Below, piece after piece: positions 23,034 to 33,189 of a stretch of DNA of 64,000 nucleotides (the stretch's first letter is position 1; each line of letters starts with the position of its first letter). Position numbers and translations under genes: made by a program. Below the pieces are notes generated by a model, which was not told the origin of the DNA, made no database searches, and was given only the letters and a program-made list of their open reading frames with translations. Where the stretch lies: the NCBI RefSeq assembly GCF_036373705.1, contig NW_027102662.1:744001-808000 (forward strand), written 5' to 3'. The stretch is from Amia ocellicauda. Lineage: Eukaryota > Chordata > Actinopteri > Amiiformes > Amiidae.

Positions 23034-23606
23034 TTAACACGCATGACATCTTTTAAAATCCTCACAAGAACACCCCATCTGTATACATGGCTGGCTAGGG
23101 TCGTAAGTCATTGTGTTATAAGGGGGGGTCCACAGTGTCCTGACAAACTCTGCCACTTTTTTATCATTTTGGCCTAAATCCTCACTGTACAAGGCCATAA
23201 TATCGGGGTATGACCTTCCTTTAGATCTATGATATAAGAAAAACACACAGTGTTGACCACAAGTGAAGGTCTGAAGACTTTGTACTTGACGACCGCTGTA
23301 AATGGTTTCTTGACAGTTGTTGAGCAGAAAGTTATTGATCTTCCGAGGGAAAGGTCTGAAATCCGGGGGGTTTGCATAGGAATCAAAAAATTCTCCACGG
23401 TGGTCCTCCCTTAGATAAATAGCCAGCCAATGTTCTCCGGGCATATTTTTAGGGTGTGTGTTGATTATGTACATTGCAGGTAAATTCTTGATCTTAAATT
23501 TAGGCAGCTGATCGCAGGCGTAGACTCCTTGAAACAGTTTCCGTGAGCCGGCCAGGGCATTCATGTTGTGGTTGAACTCTCTGGTGTTCATTTTAATAAT
23601 AATCAT
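23034..23606 (-). CDS. Adenain-like cysteine protease, copy B
   Basis: 190 codons, intact. It would mature virion proteins, as the adenovirus protease does. The visible catalytic pattern is His in GEHWLAIYL (about residue 53), Asp in EFFDSYANPP (about 70) and Gln/Cys in TFTCGQHCVFF (about 115-120), in the order used by adenain. The ATG overlaps the end of the major capsid gene by 14 bases. The tail is unusual, with five Cys residues in the last 17 (PCIQMGCSCEDFKRCHAC). It is the last gene of the minus-strand late block. Confidence 0.88.
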   Translation of the reverse strand: MIIIKMNTREFNHNMNALAGSRKLFQGVYACDQLPKFKIKNLPAMYIINTHPKNMPGEHWLAIYLREDHRGEFFDSYANPPDFRPFPRKINNFLLNNCQETIYSGRQVQSLQTFTCGQHCVFFLYHRSKGRSYPDIMALYSEDLGQNDKKVAEFVRTLWTPPYNTMTYDPSQPCIQMGCSCEDFKRCHAC

Positions 23607-24897
23607 ACGGAACGTTTCTCCTCCGATTCACCTCAATAATGTTGTCAAACACAGCATACACGACCATATTTACAGTGCGTGGTAGAGGCTGCTTGAAACG
23701 CATCTCCAAACGCATATTGCCCGTCTTCATCAGTGAAAAATGTTGTCCACACTCTTCGTCAGGGGTCAGGTTGAAACCGTACAGGGTGTAACCGCTGCAG
23801 TATTCCCGGCGATCGATCAGCAGAGTTTGATCCTTGAGATGGCGACCCGTAGCCAGTACTAGACTGTCATATTCACGAACCGCATTGCCGTTTTCAAAGT
23901 CAGGTTGAAAAGGTCTGGATGGAACCTGCACACCATCGACGTACAACGCTATAAATTCCGCGTTATGTTTAAAGTTAAAGGGGTTCTTGTTGTAAACCCC
24001 GGTAAATGCATCATTATCCACGAGACCTATAATAACCTGTTTTGGGAGCTGTCCTAGAAACAGATTTTCCTGGTTCATCACCCGTGTCCCTGCGGGGATA
24101 CTGTGGACTTTCATATAGACTCTTTCGATCGGGTACTCGGCGTTTGCCGTCATTAACGCCTGCGCGTGTCCTAGTTTAACCGCCGGGGAGACGGACACTT
24201 TTTTCACAAACAGCGAGGCCGATAATATGGTCAGTTTATATTTTTCCGTATCAGGGGTCATCAGACAAAAAGCATTTTTACTACGGATCATTTTAATTTT
24301 AATGTCTACCCCGTTGAGCATGAGTTTTTCTTGGAAAAATATGTCTGCATGGATATGCCCCATTAGCTCAAAGGTCCTCCCTTCTGTTGAAGAGGCCGTT
24401 CTTTTTTGCAAACCCTTATTGAGTCCCTCTGGATCCTTGTCGTCCATAGCTTCCGAGATGTCTTTGAAGAAAAGGCCGGGGCTGAACTGTTTGCTTAGGG
24501 TCTCCTCACTATAATTAAGTTTACACTCCATCATGGCTCTATAGGGGTAAGTATTGCTGCTTTGACTAATGAGCCGATCTCTTAGGGTCACATCCACCTG
24601 TGAAAACATGGTGGCCACCGGGTAATTGATGACCCCAGCGATGGCCGTATTCTCGATTGCATCGCCATCCTAATCAGTCACTTTACAGTTCATTAAAATA
24701 AATGTGTTATTCAAATCAATATAATCCTCGCCATTGCCAGCTATAAAAAACTCCAGAGGGGCCGTGTTTGAAATTGCAGATAGAGGGGGAATCTCTACAT
24801 ATATGATCTTATCTATACTCGTTTGAGTGTATGGAACTGTAAACAGATCCAGTTCTGATTTGACGCATACTTCCGATAGACTGTGGAAAAAAGACAT
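23593..24897 (-). pseudogene. Major capsid protein (hexon-like, double jelly roll), copy B
   Basis: About 434 codons. The amino terminus (CVKSELDLFTVPYTQTSI, then APLEFFIAGNGEDYIDL) is characteristic of Polinton/adintovirus major capsid proteins. Later blocks are TMFSQVDVTL, SSNTYPYRAMMECKLNY and a carboxy-terminal half with VDGVQVPSRPFQPDF and NMVVYAVFDNIIEVN. A TAG at 24670-24672 (shared with B' and C) interrupts it after about 75 residues; the remaining 341 codons from 24618 are open. A 3-base deletion near 23966 is in frame. Confidence 0.9.
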
Positions 24898-24899
24898 GT

Positions 24900-25387
24900 T
24901 TAAAAGATGTATCCTGAGGCTCTATTTTTCTTTCTTTGAGACTTTCTTTTTGCAGGTTTTTTCTTGTGCTGCTTCCTTCTCCGAGTGTTTCCACGATATG
25001 TTGGAGAATGAGAGATTCTTCGTTTTTTGTTAGCCACGGATCTTCGTCGCCCTGGTGGACACATGCTGTTTCTTCTTTTACCCCCCCTCCTCGCCATTAC
25101 CATGAGACCCGAACCCTCCTGATGCTCATGGCTAGCTGCCCGGTTCATAACATTGGTGAACACGTCACTAACAATATTTTTAGCCGCTGATTTCAAGTGG
25201 GGTCTGGCTATAGCAAAGCCTCTCTTAAGCAGGGGTACGGCCATTCTAAAGAGACCATGAAAGAGTCCTCCTAGACCGGCGCCATACATTGTGGGGGCTC
25301 CTACAAAACCGGGCAAGCCGTTCCATCTTGCATCTTGTAATAATCCACATAGGCGCTAGGATCTACATAACCCCTCGAGGTAGCCAT
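24900..25387 (-). pseudogene. Basic core-like minor virion protein (pX/pVI-like), copy B
   Basis: From the ATG at 25387 the first 20 codons (GYVDPSAYVDYY) run into a frame change near 25325 that every copy shares. The following 138 codons (25316-24900) are open. This part has a Gly/Leu-rich segment (GAGLGGLFHGLFRMAVPLL), then a very basic tail rich in Arg and Lys. Such proteins beside the major capsid in Polinton-like viruses are compared with adenovirus core or cement proteins; DNA condensation or capsid cement is inferred. It ends two bases before the major capsid ATG. Confidence 0.75.
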
Positions 25388-25388
25388 T

Positions 25389-26224
25389 TTAATAATGTAC
25401 ACACTGTTTCAGGGGTCGAAAATGTAGTTTGACATTAACTTTACCGAAGCGGAAGGGTACGTTGATATTCTGATCCGATTTTACTTCGATCGTGATGTTG
25501 TCAAAGTGGGTCATTGAGACTGGTACGTAGTGTGGTTTGTCATAAGTAATTGTGACCATGTCATTGCTTTTACCTTTAATAAGTACATTTCTCAAAAGGG
25601 GGACATAACTATCCCAGACCCTCTGGTGGGTTATGATATCCGTATACACATAAAGAGTGTAAAAGCCGCCACACCACTTCTGAGAACCTGCTCTCTGTGT
25701 CCGAATAGAACCCTAATATACGCCCCAGTTGGCCGCTGGTTTGAATGCTAATACCTGGTTTTGACACCTTGTACACTCTGTTTTTAATAGGGTTGTAATA
25801 TAGCTTGATGTTGGGGGTGCCTTCTGAGAACTGTTTATGCATCTCATCTAATATTTTATCCACATTGTCATAATAACCTCCTTGTATCGTGAATGTCCAT
25901 TGACTCTTTTTTACATCATCAAAAATGGCGAAAGTGGCATCCTTATCTTGTAAAACAGCCCAAGTGTAAGGATACTGTATTTCCGCCAACCCCACTTCCC
26001 ACGACCCCCTTAGATCTATAGATTTTCCAAATTCCAAATATTTCATTTTTAGGGTATATATCGAGAGAGGCGTTACTGGGTAGAGTCACGTAGAAGCCTC
26101 CTGATTCGATCTTGAGTATCGAAAGTAATGCCCCCAACACACCCGCGGGCATGTTGTTATAAGGATTGAATATCGCAAACCTGTTGTTCCGGGACCCAAC
26201 TATTGAACTTTTCAGGCCATCCAA
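25389..26224 (-). pseudogene. Minor capsid (penton-like) protein, copy B
   Basis: About 280 codons if read through. The amino-terminal part has ESGGFYVTLPSNASLDIYP, and later GSWEVGLAEIQYPYTW, blocks I associate with Polinton minor capsid proteins. The carboxy-terminal part (25649-25389) has SYVPLLRNVLIKG and KPHYVPVSMTHFD. All copies have a frame change where these parts meet (here 25609-25649). Copy B also has a deletion near 26030 that breaks the first part. The gene start overlaps the integrase 3' end by 68 bases. Confidence 0.85.
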
Positions 26225-27227
26225 GCCATTTCATCAACACATATTTTTTCCGGTTCTGGGTTTTTTCAGCTAATATCTTTTCAACTCTGTATACACTGTC
26301 TTTACCCACAATAATTTTTTGTAACTCGGCTTCGTAAAACGTTCCTTCTATATTCTCCCCGTCATAGTCTTTTAACCGGTACACGGGGGGGTCTCTAGCC
26401 AACTGTTTGGTAACTGTAAAAGTACTCCTTAGCTTTGAAACGCGAACCACATCACAGATGTTGAACTTATAAGTAGTTTTTCCCTTCTTAATAAATGGTC
26501 CGTATAATTTTTTATAGACCTTAAAAGAATTACTTTGATCCACATCTATAGGCTTCATTTTAATACTGGTGTGATACCCTTGGTTGTAAGTATCGATAAA
26601 ATCCTGAACTTTATCAAAATACTTGAACGTGTTGACCGCTGTAAAATATCTCCACATTTTGGTCTTTATGGTGCGGTTAAACCTCTCCACTACCGATGCC
26701 TTAAGCTCATTACCGGTGGTGAAATGATGTATTTTGTGTCTCTTCAGTAGATTCTGAAATTCTCTGTTGAGAAACTCTTTTCCTTTATCAGTCTGCAGTT
26801 TTTTAGGACATCGACCCTGGGACAATATATCCTCAAAGGCCCTTGTCACCGCCCGACCTGTTTTATTATGTAGAATGCGAGCCCAGGCATATTTTGATAA
26901 CACATCGATACACATCAACATCAATTTGTGACCATTGTTATGTTTTGATAAATTTGACATATCGACTAGATCCATTTGCCATTGTGAGTCTATGTCAGTT
27001 GCATATACGCGGTTTCTTTTAAAGTTAATCCTGAGAGGTTTATGTAAGGTATAGGCGTCTTGTTCCCGTAACCATTCTGAAACAACCACATCATTAACCT
27101 TCACTCCGGCCTCAGCGAGTCCTCTTTGAAAACCCTTCTTACCCGCCAAACCCCCAATCTTGGCTGGGTTGTAGTATAGTTCCTGCATTTGGGGAGCTTG
27201 CCGAGTCATTCTGTCAAATAACCACAC
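26157..27227 (-). CDS. Integrase with chromodomain, copy B
   Basis: 356 codons, open throughout. It differs from the B' copy mainly by a 39-base in-frame deletion near 26418 that removes 13 residues just before the QLARDPPVYRLKDY segment in the linker to the chromodomain, and by Cys for Gly in FNICDVVRVSK. All three catalytic residues and the chromodomain are kept. Whether it is functional is uncertain. Confidence 0.9.
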   Translation of the reverse strand: MWLFDRMTRQAPQMQELYYNPAKIGGLAGKKGFQRGLAEAGVKVNDVVVSEWLREQDAYTLHKPLRINFKRNRVYATDIDSQWQMDLVDMSNLSKHNNGHKLMLMCIDVLSKYAWARILHNKTGRAVTRAFEDILSQGRCPKKLQTDKGKEFLNREFQNLLKRHKIHHFTTGNELKASVVERFNRTIKTKMWRYFTAVNTFKYFDKVQDFIDTYNQGYHTSIKMKPIDVDQSNSFKVYKKLYGPFIKKGKTTYKFNICDVVRVSKLRSTFTVTKQLARDPPVYRLKDYDGENIEGTFYEAELQKIIVGKDSVYRVEKILAEKTQNRKKYVLMKWLGWPEKFNSWVPEQQVCDIQSL

Positions 27228-27381
27228 AGACCCACACTATGCGCAAAGTTTTTATACAAGGTTTTTTATTCAACTTCAGGAGAGCAGATACCCCTTTTTA
27301 GACATTTGAGAAAAGTATAACATACACAACAATTTTTTCTACGGTCCAGACAAAAAGAAATCAGATGATTGGTTACTTGAT

Positions 27382-27900
27382 CTATATCAACAAATATACC
27401 TGTTTCTTTATCTTGTAGGCACACACCTCAGTTACATATGTAAATAAAACAACAATATGACCTATTTTAAAAGTAAACAGAGGTGTATTAAACATGCTCA
27501 GTAAAAGGTCATACAGATGTTGATGAAATGGCCTAATATCATTCTTGGCCCCCTTGAGCGCTTCATCCCAGTGTTCGTACCCCCCGGTCTTTGTTACAGC
27601 AGCCATTAACTTTTCCAGGTTTGAAAGTTGATCCTCATCGATGGTTAAATCTGTAGAGAAAAGGCTCGCGTTGGCTACTTTTCTGTCAAGCACATGGTGT
27701 AATAGCGCTCTCAGGTTAGCTGCAGAGTGTTGATGACAGAACCAGTTGCAGAAGCAGTCCAGGGTCTGAGGTCTTGGAGAGTAACCGCAGTCAAAGGGTT
27801 CCAGAGTGTATACAAAATCTGGGGAATAGAACCAGGGGTGATCCCGGGTTTGAAGAGGCCTGTAGAGCCTGTCGACGTCCGCAGCTTTCAGGTAAGACAT
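27382..27900 (-). pseudogene. Chimeric frame joining the Cys/His protein start to the Bcl-2-like candidate, copy B
   Basis: A deletion of about 0.7 kb near 27762 joins the first 46 codons of the Cys/His protein (SYLKAADVDRLYRPL) in frame to the second or third codon of the Bcl-2-like candidate (LDCFCNWFCHQH). The result is an open frame of 172 codons, ending at the GT-run frame change (27382). It removes the whole Cys/His region. A chance product of decay is most likely, but it does provide a promoter and start codon. Confidence 0.8.
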
Positions 27901-27978
27901 TCTCTTTAATTTTCAACCATGATTGAATTGTTGCGCCTTTTATCCTATCTCTTCACTACGTCACGACACACCGCCCTC

Positions 27979-28689
27979 TTAGAAGAGAGTAGCCCCTGAG
28001 CCGTCAGACCCCCCTCCAAAACCCCACACGTCGTCTGTTTTATCATCGTCGTCGTCATTCAAGGGGGATATATAATCCATAATCCAGCATATTCTCCTTC
28101 TAACCAAATCCAGTTGCGAACATTTGGTCAAGATGTCAAAACCATCATTTATACAGTTTATGACCTCTTTCAAGAACGGCCAGTCCACGGCGTTAAACAT
28201 AATTTCAGTAACCTGTTTTTCTGGATCCTCCACACCCCCTTCAATAGGGTTTGTAATCAGGGTACTGCTAAACAAAACCTTACGATCTGTAGTTAGAGAT
28301 AGACTCTTCACCACTCTACCGTAGTTCTGCAAGCTTTCCCATTCACACCTTTCAAAACCCTGAGTCGGAGACTCCATTTCGCATTCTCTTGGACCCTCTT
28401 GCAAGCCTTCTAGAGTCTTATCCACAAGCCCCAGATCTCTCCAGGCCATCACCTTCAACCAGTCCTCATAAGAGTATTCAATTACCGTCTCAAAAGGTTC
28501 CAACGTACCCTCCTTCTCTCCCAAAGCAAAAAGCTCCACTCCAACATAGCTGGGATCCCTTTTAAAGCGGTAACCCCGTCGAGCCCCCCAGAACAACACC
28601 CAGGAGCGTTCAATCTTCAAATTGGTGAGTACAGGAACCCTTGCCCGGGATTGTTTCTTGCGGGGTTTCATGTTGATGTCGCTGGACAT
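27979..28689 (-). CDS. Unknown early-type protein with basic start and acidic tail, copy B
   Basis: 236 codons, intact. It begins with a basic patch (MKPRKKQSRAR) that could be a nuclear localisation signal. A globular middle contains RSWVLFWGARRGYRFKRDP and EYSYEDWLKVMAWRDLGL, and the end is acidic (NDDDDDKTDDVWGF). It is the right-most gene, reading away from the right terminal repeat; a TATA-like TTAAATA at 28757-28763 lies about 70 bases upstream of the ATG. I do not recognise the family. Confidence 0.75.
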   Translation of the reverse strand: MSSDINMKPRKKQSRARVPVLTNLKIERSWVLFWGARRGYRFKRDPSYVGVELFALGEKEGTLEPFETVIEYSYEDWLKVMAWRDLGLVDKTLEGLQEGPRECEMESPTQGFERCEWESLQNYGRVVKSLSLTTDRKVLFSSTLITNPIEGGVEDPEKQVTEIMFNAVDWPFLKEVINCINDGFDILTKCSQLDLVRRRICWIMDYISPLNDDDDDKTDDVWGFGGGSDGSGATLF

Positions 28690-28756
28690 GTTGAAGAAGC
28701 GGGATGTTTCTGATGCTGAGAATTAAAGAGGTATTGCCTAAAAGCAGCGCGGGTTC

Positions 28757-28763
28757 TTAAATA
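28757..28763 (-). promoter_or_regulatory. TATA-like box of the right-most early gene, copy B
   Basis: On the minus strand TATTTAA lies about 70 bases upstream of the ATG at 28689, between the terminal repeat and the gene. It is conserved at the same place in B' and C. The TGACGTA-type motifs of the terminal repeat lie a further 70-200 bases upstream. Confidence 0.5.
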
Positions 28764-28807
28764 GAGAGGAGAGTTTCGGGGCGTTGCCTTCAGAGGGGTG
28801 GGGGTAT

Positions 28808-28992
28808 TTATGGGTGGCCTTGATGTTCAGGGTTTTATGGGTGTACACTTTCTGACGGATATGACGTAGGAATAATTAAGGAAATAACTCTACCTAAAAT
28901 CACGCCCCCCAATTATGACGTAGGAATATTAATAAGCTTAGGGCATACGTCATAACAAAATAGGCCGCGCCCAAAAAACCCTACTATCTACT
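28808..28992. repeat. Right terminal inverted repeat of copy B
   Basis: This is the inverted partner of 13362-13546. The terminal bases CTACTATCTACT are followed directly by the duplicated target CTTATG and then by tRNA spacer (GTAGTTGAAGG). Confidence 0.93.
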
Positions 28993-29308
28993 CTTATGTA
29001 GTTGAAGGCGCAGTATAGCTCTGATAGTCTGGTGGTGACGGAAGACCACCAGCCGTTTGAACAAGCCATTCAGCATCACCTTGTTGGGCTAAGTGCAGGC
29101 ACTGTCAGAGCGCAGGGCGTCCTGCCTTTGAAAGAGTTTCCGAAGTGTCCTGATGTGCCCTTTAGCAATGCCAAACAGGTCTGTGAAAATGGCATCCTTT
29201 CGCGGCACTTCAGACGCCATCTCACAGTCTAGCCGACCTGAAATGCCTGAGCCCGTTTTACCAGCAGGCTTCAACGGTAACCGTTTGAAGCAAGACGTGG
29301 CGGTGTCA

Positions 29309-29381
29309 GTTTCCGTAGTGTAGCGGTTATCACGTTCGCCTAACACGCGAAAGGTCCCCGGTTCGAAACCGGGCGGAAACA
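29309..29381 (+). tRNA. tRNA-Val (AAC)
   Basis: 73 bases, all stems paired, anticodon loop CTAACAC, GGTTCGAAAC B box, and a TTTT stretch about 18 bases downstream that would end polymerase III transcription. It is the best-preserved tRNA in the window. Confidence 0.92.
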
Positions 29382-29947
29382 GCCTGCTGTGGGCCGGCCC
29401 TTTTCGTCCTGTTTGCCCTCGTGGTTCCCCGGAGGCGGTGGGTAGCTTTTCTTCATTGGAGTGCCCGAAATCGGTGCTCTCAGAGCGTCCGTCCGTCGAC
29501 AGGTTGAAATTGTAAACGCTGGTGTAGCCACTTTTAATTAAAATCTGATGATGATGATGATGATGATGTTGTTGTTGTTGTTCTTGTTGTCATCGTGGTC
29601 GCCGTCATTATTATTGTTAAAGTAAAGCAGTAGTTAGATTTGTTGCTACCGTAAGGTGTAGAAGGCACAATAGCTCTGTGATTGTCTGATGGTGGCACAA
29701 GACGAGCAGCAGCTGTTTGAACAAGCCATTGAGCATCACCTTGTTGGGGTAAGTGTAAGTCTTGTCATAGCTCAGGGCATTCTTCCTTTAAAAGAGTTTC
29801 CAAAGTGTCCTGATGTGCCCTTGAGCAATGCAATATAGGTCAGTGAAAATAGAAACCTTTATCTCACAGGCAGGCCCACGGGAAACGCCTGTGCGCGTTT
29901 TACCAGCCTGCTTCGATGGGAGCCAATCGAAACCCCAGGACAGGTTG

Positions 29948-30020
29948 GTTTCTGTAGTGTAGTGGCTATCATGTTCGCCTCACACGCGAGAAGTCCCTGG
30001 TTCGAAACTGGGCGGAAACA
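29948..30020 (+). tRNA. tRNA-Val (CAC), slightly degenerate
   Basis: Acceptor GTTTCTG gives one wobble pair, and the stem-loop region after the anticodon reads GCGAGAAGTC instead of GCGAAAGGTC, which disturbs the anticodon stem and variable region. Confidence 0.75.
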
Positions 30021-30909
30021 ACCCGCGGTGCACGCGTGCCAGTGCCGTGTTACCCGTCCTCATCTCTCTGCCCCATGGCCGGCCGTCGTTTTCTCTTCCT
30101 CGGAGTGGCAAGAAATCCTGACCTTGAGAACAAATGATCGCAGAAGGGTAGCTTTGCGAGGCGCTGGAACTGACACTTTTAAAATCGATACATGTCGTTG
30201 CTGTTGCAATACGACCGTAGCAGGATCGGTGACATTGCTGTTACTCTTATGTAGTTGAAGGCGCAAAATAGCTCTGATAGTCTGGTGGTGACGGAAGACC
30301 ACCAGCCGTTTGAACAAGCCATTCAGCATCACCTTGTTGGGCTAAGTGCAGGCACTGTCTGATCGCAGGGCGTCCTGCCTTTGAAAGAGTTTCCGAAGTA
30401 TCCCGAAATCGGTGCACTCAGTGCGTCCGTCCGTCGACAGGTTGAAATTGTAAACGCTGGTGTAGCCACTTTTAATTAAAATCTGATGATGATGATGATG
30501 ATGTTGTTGTTGTTCTTGTTGATGTTGTTGTTGTTGTTGTTGTTCTTGTTGTCGTCGTAGTCGCCGTCATTATTAATGTTAAAGTAAAGCAGTAGTTAGA
30601 TTTGTTGCTACCGTAAGGTGCAGAAGGCACAATAGCTCTGTGATTGTCTGATGGTGGCACAAGACGAGCAGCAGCTGTTTGAACAAGCCATTGAGCATCA
30701 CCTTGTTGGGGTAAGTGTAAGTCTTGTCATTGCTCAGGGCGTTCTTCCTTTGAAAGAGTTTCCAAAGTGTCCTGATGTGCCCTTGAGCAATGCAAAATAG
30801 GTCAGTGAAAATAGAAACCTTTATCTCACAGGCTGGCCCACGGGAAACGCCTGTGTGCGTTTTACCAGCCGGCTTCGATAGGAGTTATTCGAAACACCAG
30901 GACGGGTTG

Positions 30910-30982
30910 GTTTCCGTAGTGTAGTGGCTATCACGTTCGCCTAACGCACGAAAGGTCCCCGGTTTGAAACCGGGCGGAAAGA
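30910..30982 (+). pseudogene. tRNA-Val (AAC) pseudogene
   Basis: The anticodon arm reads CTAACGCACGAA, so the closing stem pair is lost. The B box is GGTTTGAAAC, and the acceptor 3' strand ends GAAAGA. These changes should prevent normal folding or transcription. Confidence 0.75.
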
Positions 30983-31446
30983 GCCTGCTGTGGGCCGGCC
31001 CTTTTCGTCCTGCTTGCCCTCGTGGTTCCCCAGAGGCGGTAGGTGGCTTTTCTTCATTGGAGTTCCCGAAATTGTTGGACTCAGAGCGTCCGTCCGTCGA
31101 CAGGTTGAAATTGTAAACGCTGGTGTAGCCACTTTTAATTAAAATCTGATGATGATGTTATTGTTCTTGTTGTTGTTGTTGTTGTTCTTGTTTTTCTTTT
31201 TGTCGTCGTGGTCGCCGTCATTATTATTGTTAAAGTAAAGCTACCGTAAGGTGTAGAAGGCACAATAGCTCTGTGATTGTCTGATGGTGGCACAAGACGA
31301 GCAGCAGCTGTTTGAACAAGCCATTGAGCATCACCTTGTTGGGGTAAGTGTAAGTCTTGTCATAGCTCAGGGCGTTCTTCCTTTGAAAGAGTTTCCAAAG
31401 TGTCCTGATGTGTCCTTGAGCAATGCAAAATAGGTCAGTGAAAATA

Positions 31447-32631
31447 CACTCACCTAAAGGATTATTAGGAACACCATACTAATACTATGTTTGACACCCT
31501 TTCGCCTTCAGAACTGACTTAATTCTACGTGGCATTGATTCAACAAGGTGCTGAAAGCATTCTTTAGAAATGTTGGCCCATATTGATAGGATAGCATCTT
31601 GCAGTTGATGGAGATTTGTGGGATGCACATCCAGGGCACGAAGCTCCCGTTCCACCACATCCCAAAGATGCTCTATTGGGTTGAGATCTGGTGACTGTGG
31701 GGGCCAGTTTAGTACAGTGAACTCATTGTCATGTTCAAGAAACCAATTTGAAATGATTCAACCTTTGTGACATGGTGCATTATCCTGCTGGAAGTAGCCA
31801 TCAGAGGATGGGTACATGGTGGTCATAAAGGGATGGACATGGTCAGAAACAATGCTCAGGTAGGCCGTGGCATTTAAACGATGCCCAATTGGCACTAAGG
31901 AGCCTAAAGTGTGCCAAGAAAACATCCCCCACACCATTACACCACCACCACCAGCCTGCACAGTGGTAACAAGGCATGATGGATCCATGTTCTCATTCTG
32001 TTTACGTCAAATTCTGACTCTACCATCTGAATGTCTCAACAGAAATCGAGACTCATCAGACCAGGCAACAACTGTCCAATTTTGGTGAGTTTGTGCAAAT
32101 TGTAGCCTCTTTTTCCTATTTGTAGTGGAGATGAGTGGTACCCGGTGGGGTCTTCTGCTGTTGTAGCCCATCCGCCTCAAGGTTGTACGTGTTGTGGCTT
32201 CACAAATGCTTTGCTGCATACCTCGGTTGTAACGAGTGGTTATTTCAGTCAAAGTTGCTCTTCTATCAGCTTGAATCAGTCGGCCCATTCTCCTCTGACC
32301 TCTAGCATCAACAAGGCATTTTCGCCCACAGGACTGCCGCATACTGGATGTTTTTCCCTTTTCACACCATTCTTTGTAAACCCTAGAAATGGTTGTGCGT
32401 GAAAATCCCAGTAACTGAGCAGATTGTGAAATACTCAGACCAGCCCGTCTGGCACCAACAACCATGCCACGCTCAAAATTGCTTAAATCACCTTTCTTTC
32501 CCATTCAGACTTTCAGTTTGGAGTTCAGGAGATTGTCTTGACCAGGACCACACCCCTAAATGCATTGAAGCAACTGCCATATGATTGGTTGGTTATTGAA
32601 CAGGTGTTCCTAATAATCCTTTAGGTGAGTG
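31447..32631. mobile_element. Tc1/mariner-like DNA transposon in tRNA spacer
   Basis: 1185 bp with inverted ends CACTCACCTAAAGGATTATT and their complement at 32612-32631, flanked by the TA duplication (31445-31446, 32632-32633). Other array units carry the uninterrupted sequence AAAATAGAAACC at this point, so the insertion is exact. It carries one broken transposase on the minus strand. Confidence 0.92.
31450..32504 (-). pseudogene. Tc1-like transposase (two in-frame stops)
   Basis: The amino-terminal helix-turn-helix region (SQSAQLLGFSRTTISRVYK), the DE motif (VVAWSDESRF), the second catalytic block (YFQQDNAPCH) and, further on, a LNPIEHLWD-type block are visible in one frame. TGA codons at about 32009 and 31760 interrupt it. 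It would cut and paste the element; this copy is inactive. Confidence 0.85.
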
Positions 32632-32633
32632 TA

Positions 32634-32826
32634 GAAACCTTTATCTCACAGGCTGGCCCACGGGAAACGCCTGTGCGCGTTTTACCAGCCGGCTTCGATG
32701 GGAGCCATTCGAAACACCAGGACAGGTCGGTTTCCGTAGTGTAGTGGCTATCACGTTCGCCTCACACGCGAAAGGTCCCTGGTTCGAAACCGGGCGGAAA
32801 CAACCCGCGGTGCATGCGTGCTAGTG
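32634..32826. repeat. tRNA-Val array unit between the Tc1-like element and copy B'
   Basis: This is the continuation of the unit split by the transposon. It contains tRNA-Val(CAC) at 32730-32802 and is then joined to the protease remnant of copy B'. Confidence 0.85.
32730..32802 (+). tRNA. tRNA-Val (CAC)
   Basis: 73 bases, the same as the 13066 copy over all stems. It lies between the Tc1-like insertion and the truncated copy B'. Confidence 0.88.
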
Positions 32827-33189
32827 CACACAGTGCTGACCACAAGTGAAGGTCTGAAGACTTTGTACTTGACGACCGCTGTAAATGGTTTCTTGACAGT
32901 TGTTGAGCAGAAAGTTATTGATCTTCCGAGGGAAAGGTCTGAAATCCGGGGGGTTTGCATAGGAATCAAAAAATTCACCACGGTGGTCCTCCCTTAGATA
33001 AATAGCCAGCCAATGTTCTCCGGGCATATTTTTAGGGTGTGTGTTGATTATGTACATTGCAGGTAAATTCTTGATCTTAAATTTAGGCAGCTGATCGCAG
33101 GCGTAGACTCCTTGAAACAGTTTCCGTGAGCCGGCCAGGGCATTCATGATGTGGTTGAGCTCTCTGGTCTTCATTTTAATAATAATCAT
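32827..33189 (-). pseudogene. Adenain-like protease, truncated remnant, copy B'
   Basis: Only the first 120 or so residues remain. The coding sequence ends in the catalytic TCGQHC region, where the viral DNA is joined to tRNA-Val flank at about 32826, so the open frame finishes in foreign sequence. Confidence 0.87.

Larger units (their letters stand above)
13362..28992. mobile_element. Maverick/Polinton (adintovirus-like) copy B, both ends present
   Basis: The element begins AGTAGATAG at 13362 and ends CTATCTACT at 28992, matching the 5'-AG...CT-3' termini known for Polintons. It is flanked by CTTATG direct repeats (13356-13361 and 28993-28998), the 6-bp target duplication typical of this group. 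It is 15.6 kb long. Relative to copy C it has lost about 0.7 kb by a deletion that fuses two minus-strand genes near 27760, and it has small deletions in the polymerase. Its ATPase reading frame, small basic protein, helical late protein, protease and integrase frames are open. Confidence 0.93.
28993..31446. repeat. tRNA-Val tandem array right of copy B
   Basis: Three tRNA-Val genes (29309, 29948, 30910) in units of two types. AAC units have AGCCTGCTGTGGGCCGGCCC after the tRNA and end in a (GAT)n(GTT)n microsatellite (29547-29595, 30481-30556, 31145-31200). CAC units have AACCCGCGGTGCACGCGTGC after the tRNA. Two diverged versions of a second spacer block alternate (ACCAGCCGTTTGAACAAGCC and GCAGCTGTTTGAACAAGCC). 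I see no protein gene. Confidence 0.85.

Noticed and set aside
29000-31200. Evenly spaced repeats that might suggest a CRISPR or satellite array
   Set aside because: The period is hundreds of bases, each unit has a tRNA gene, and the setting is a vertebrate genome.
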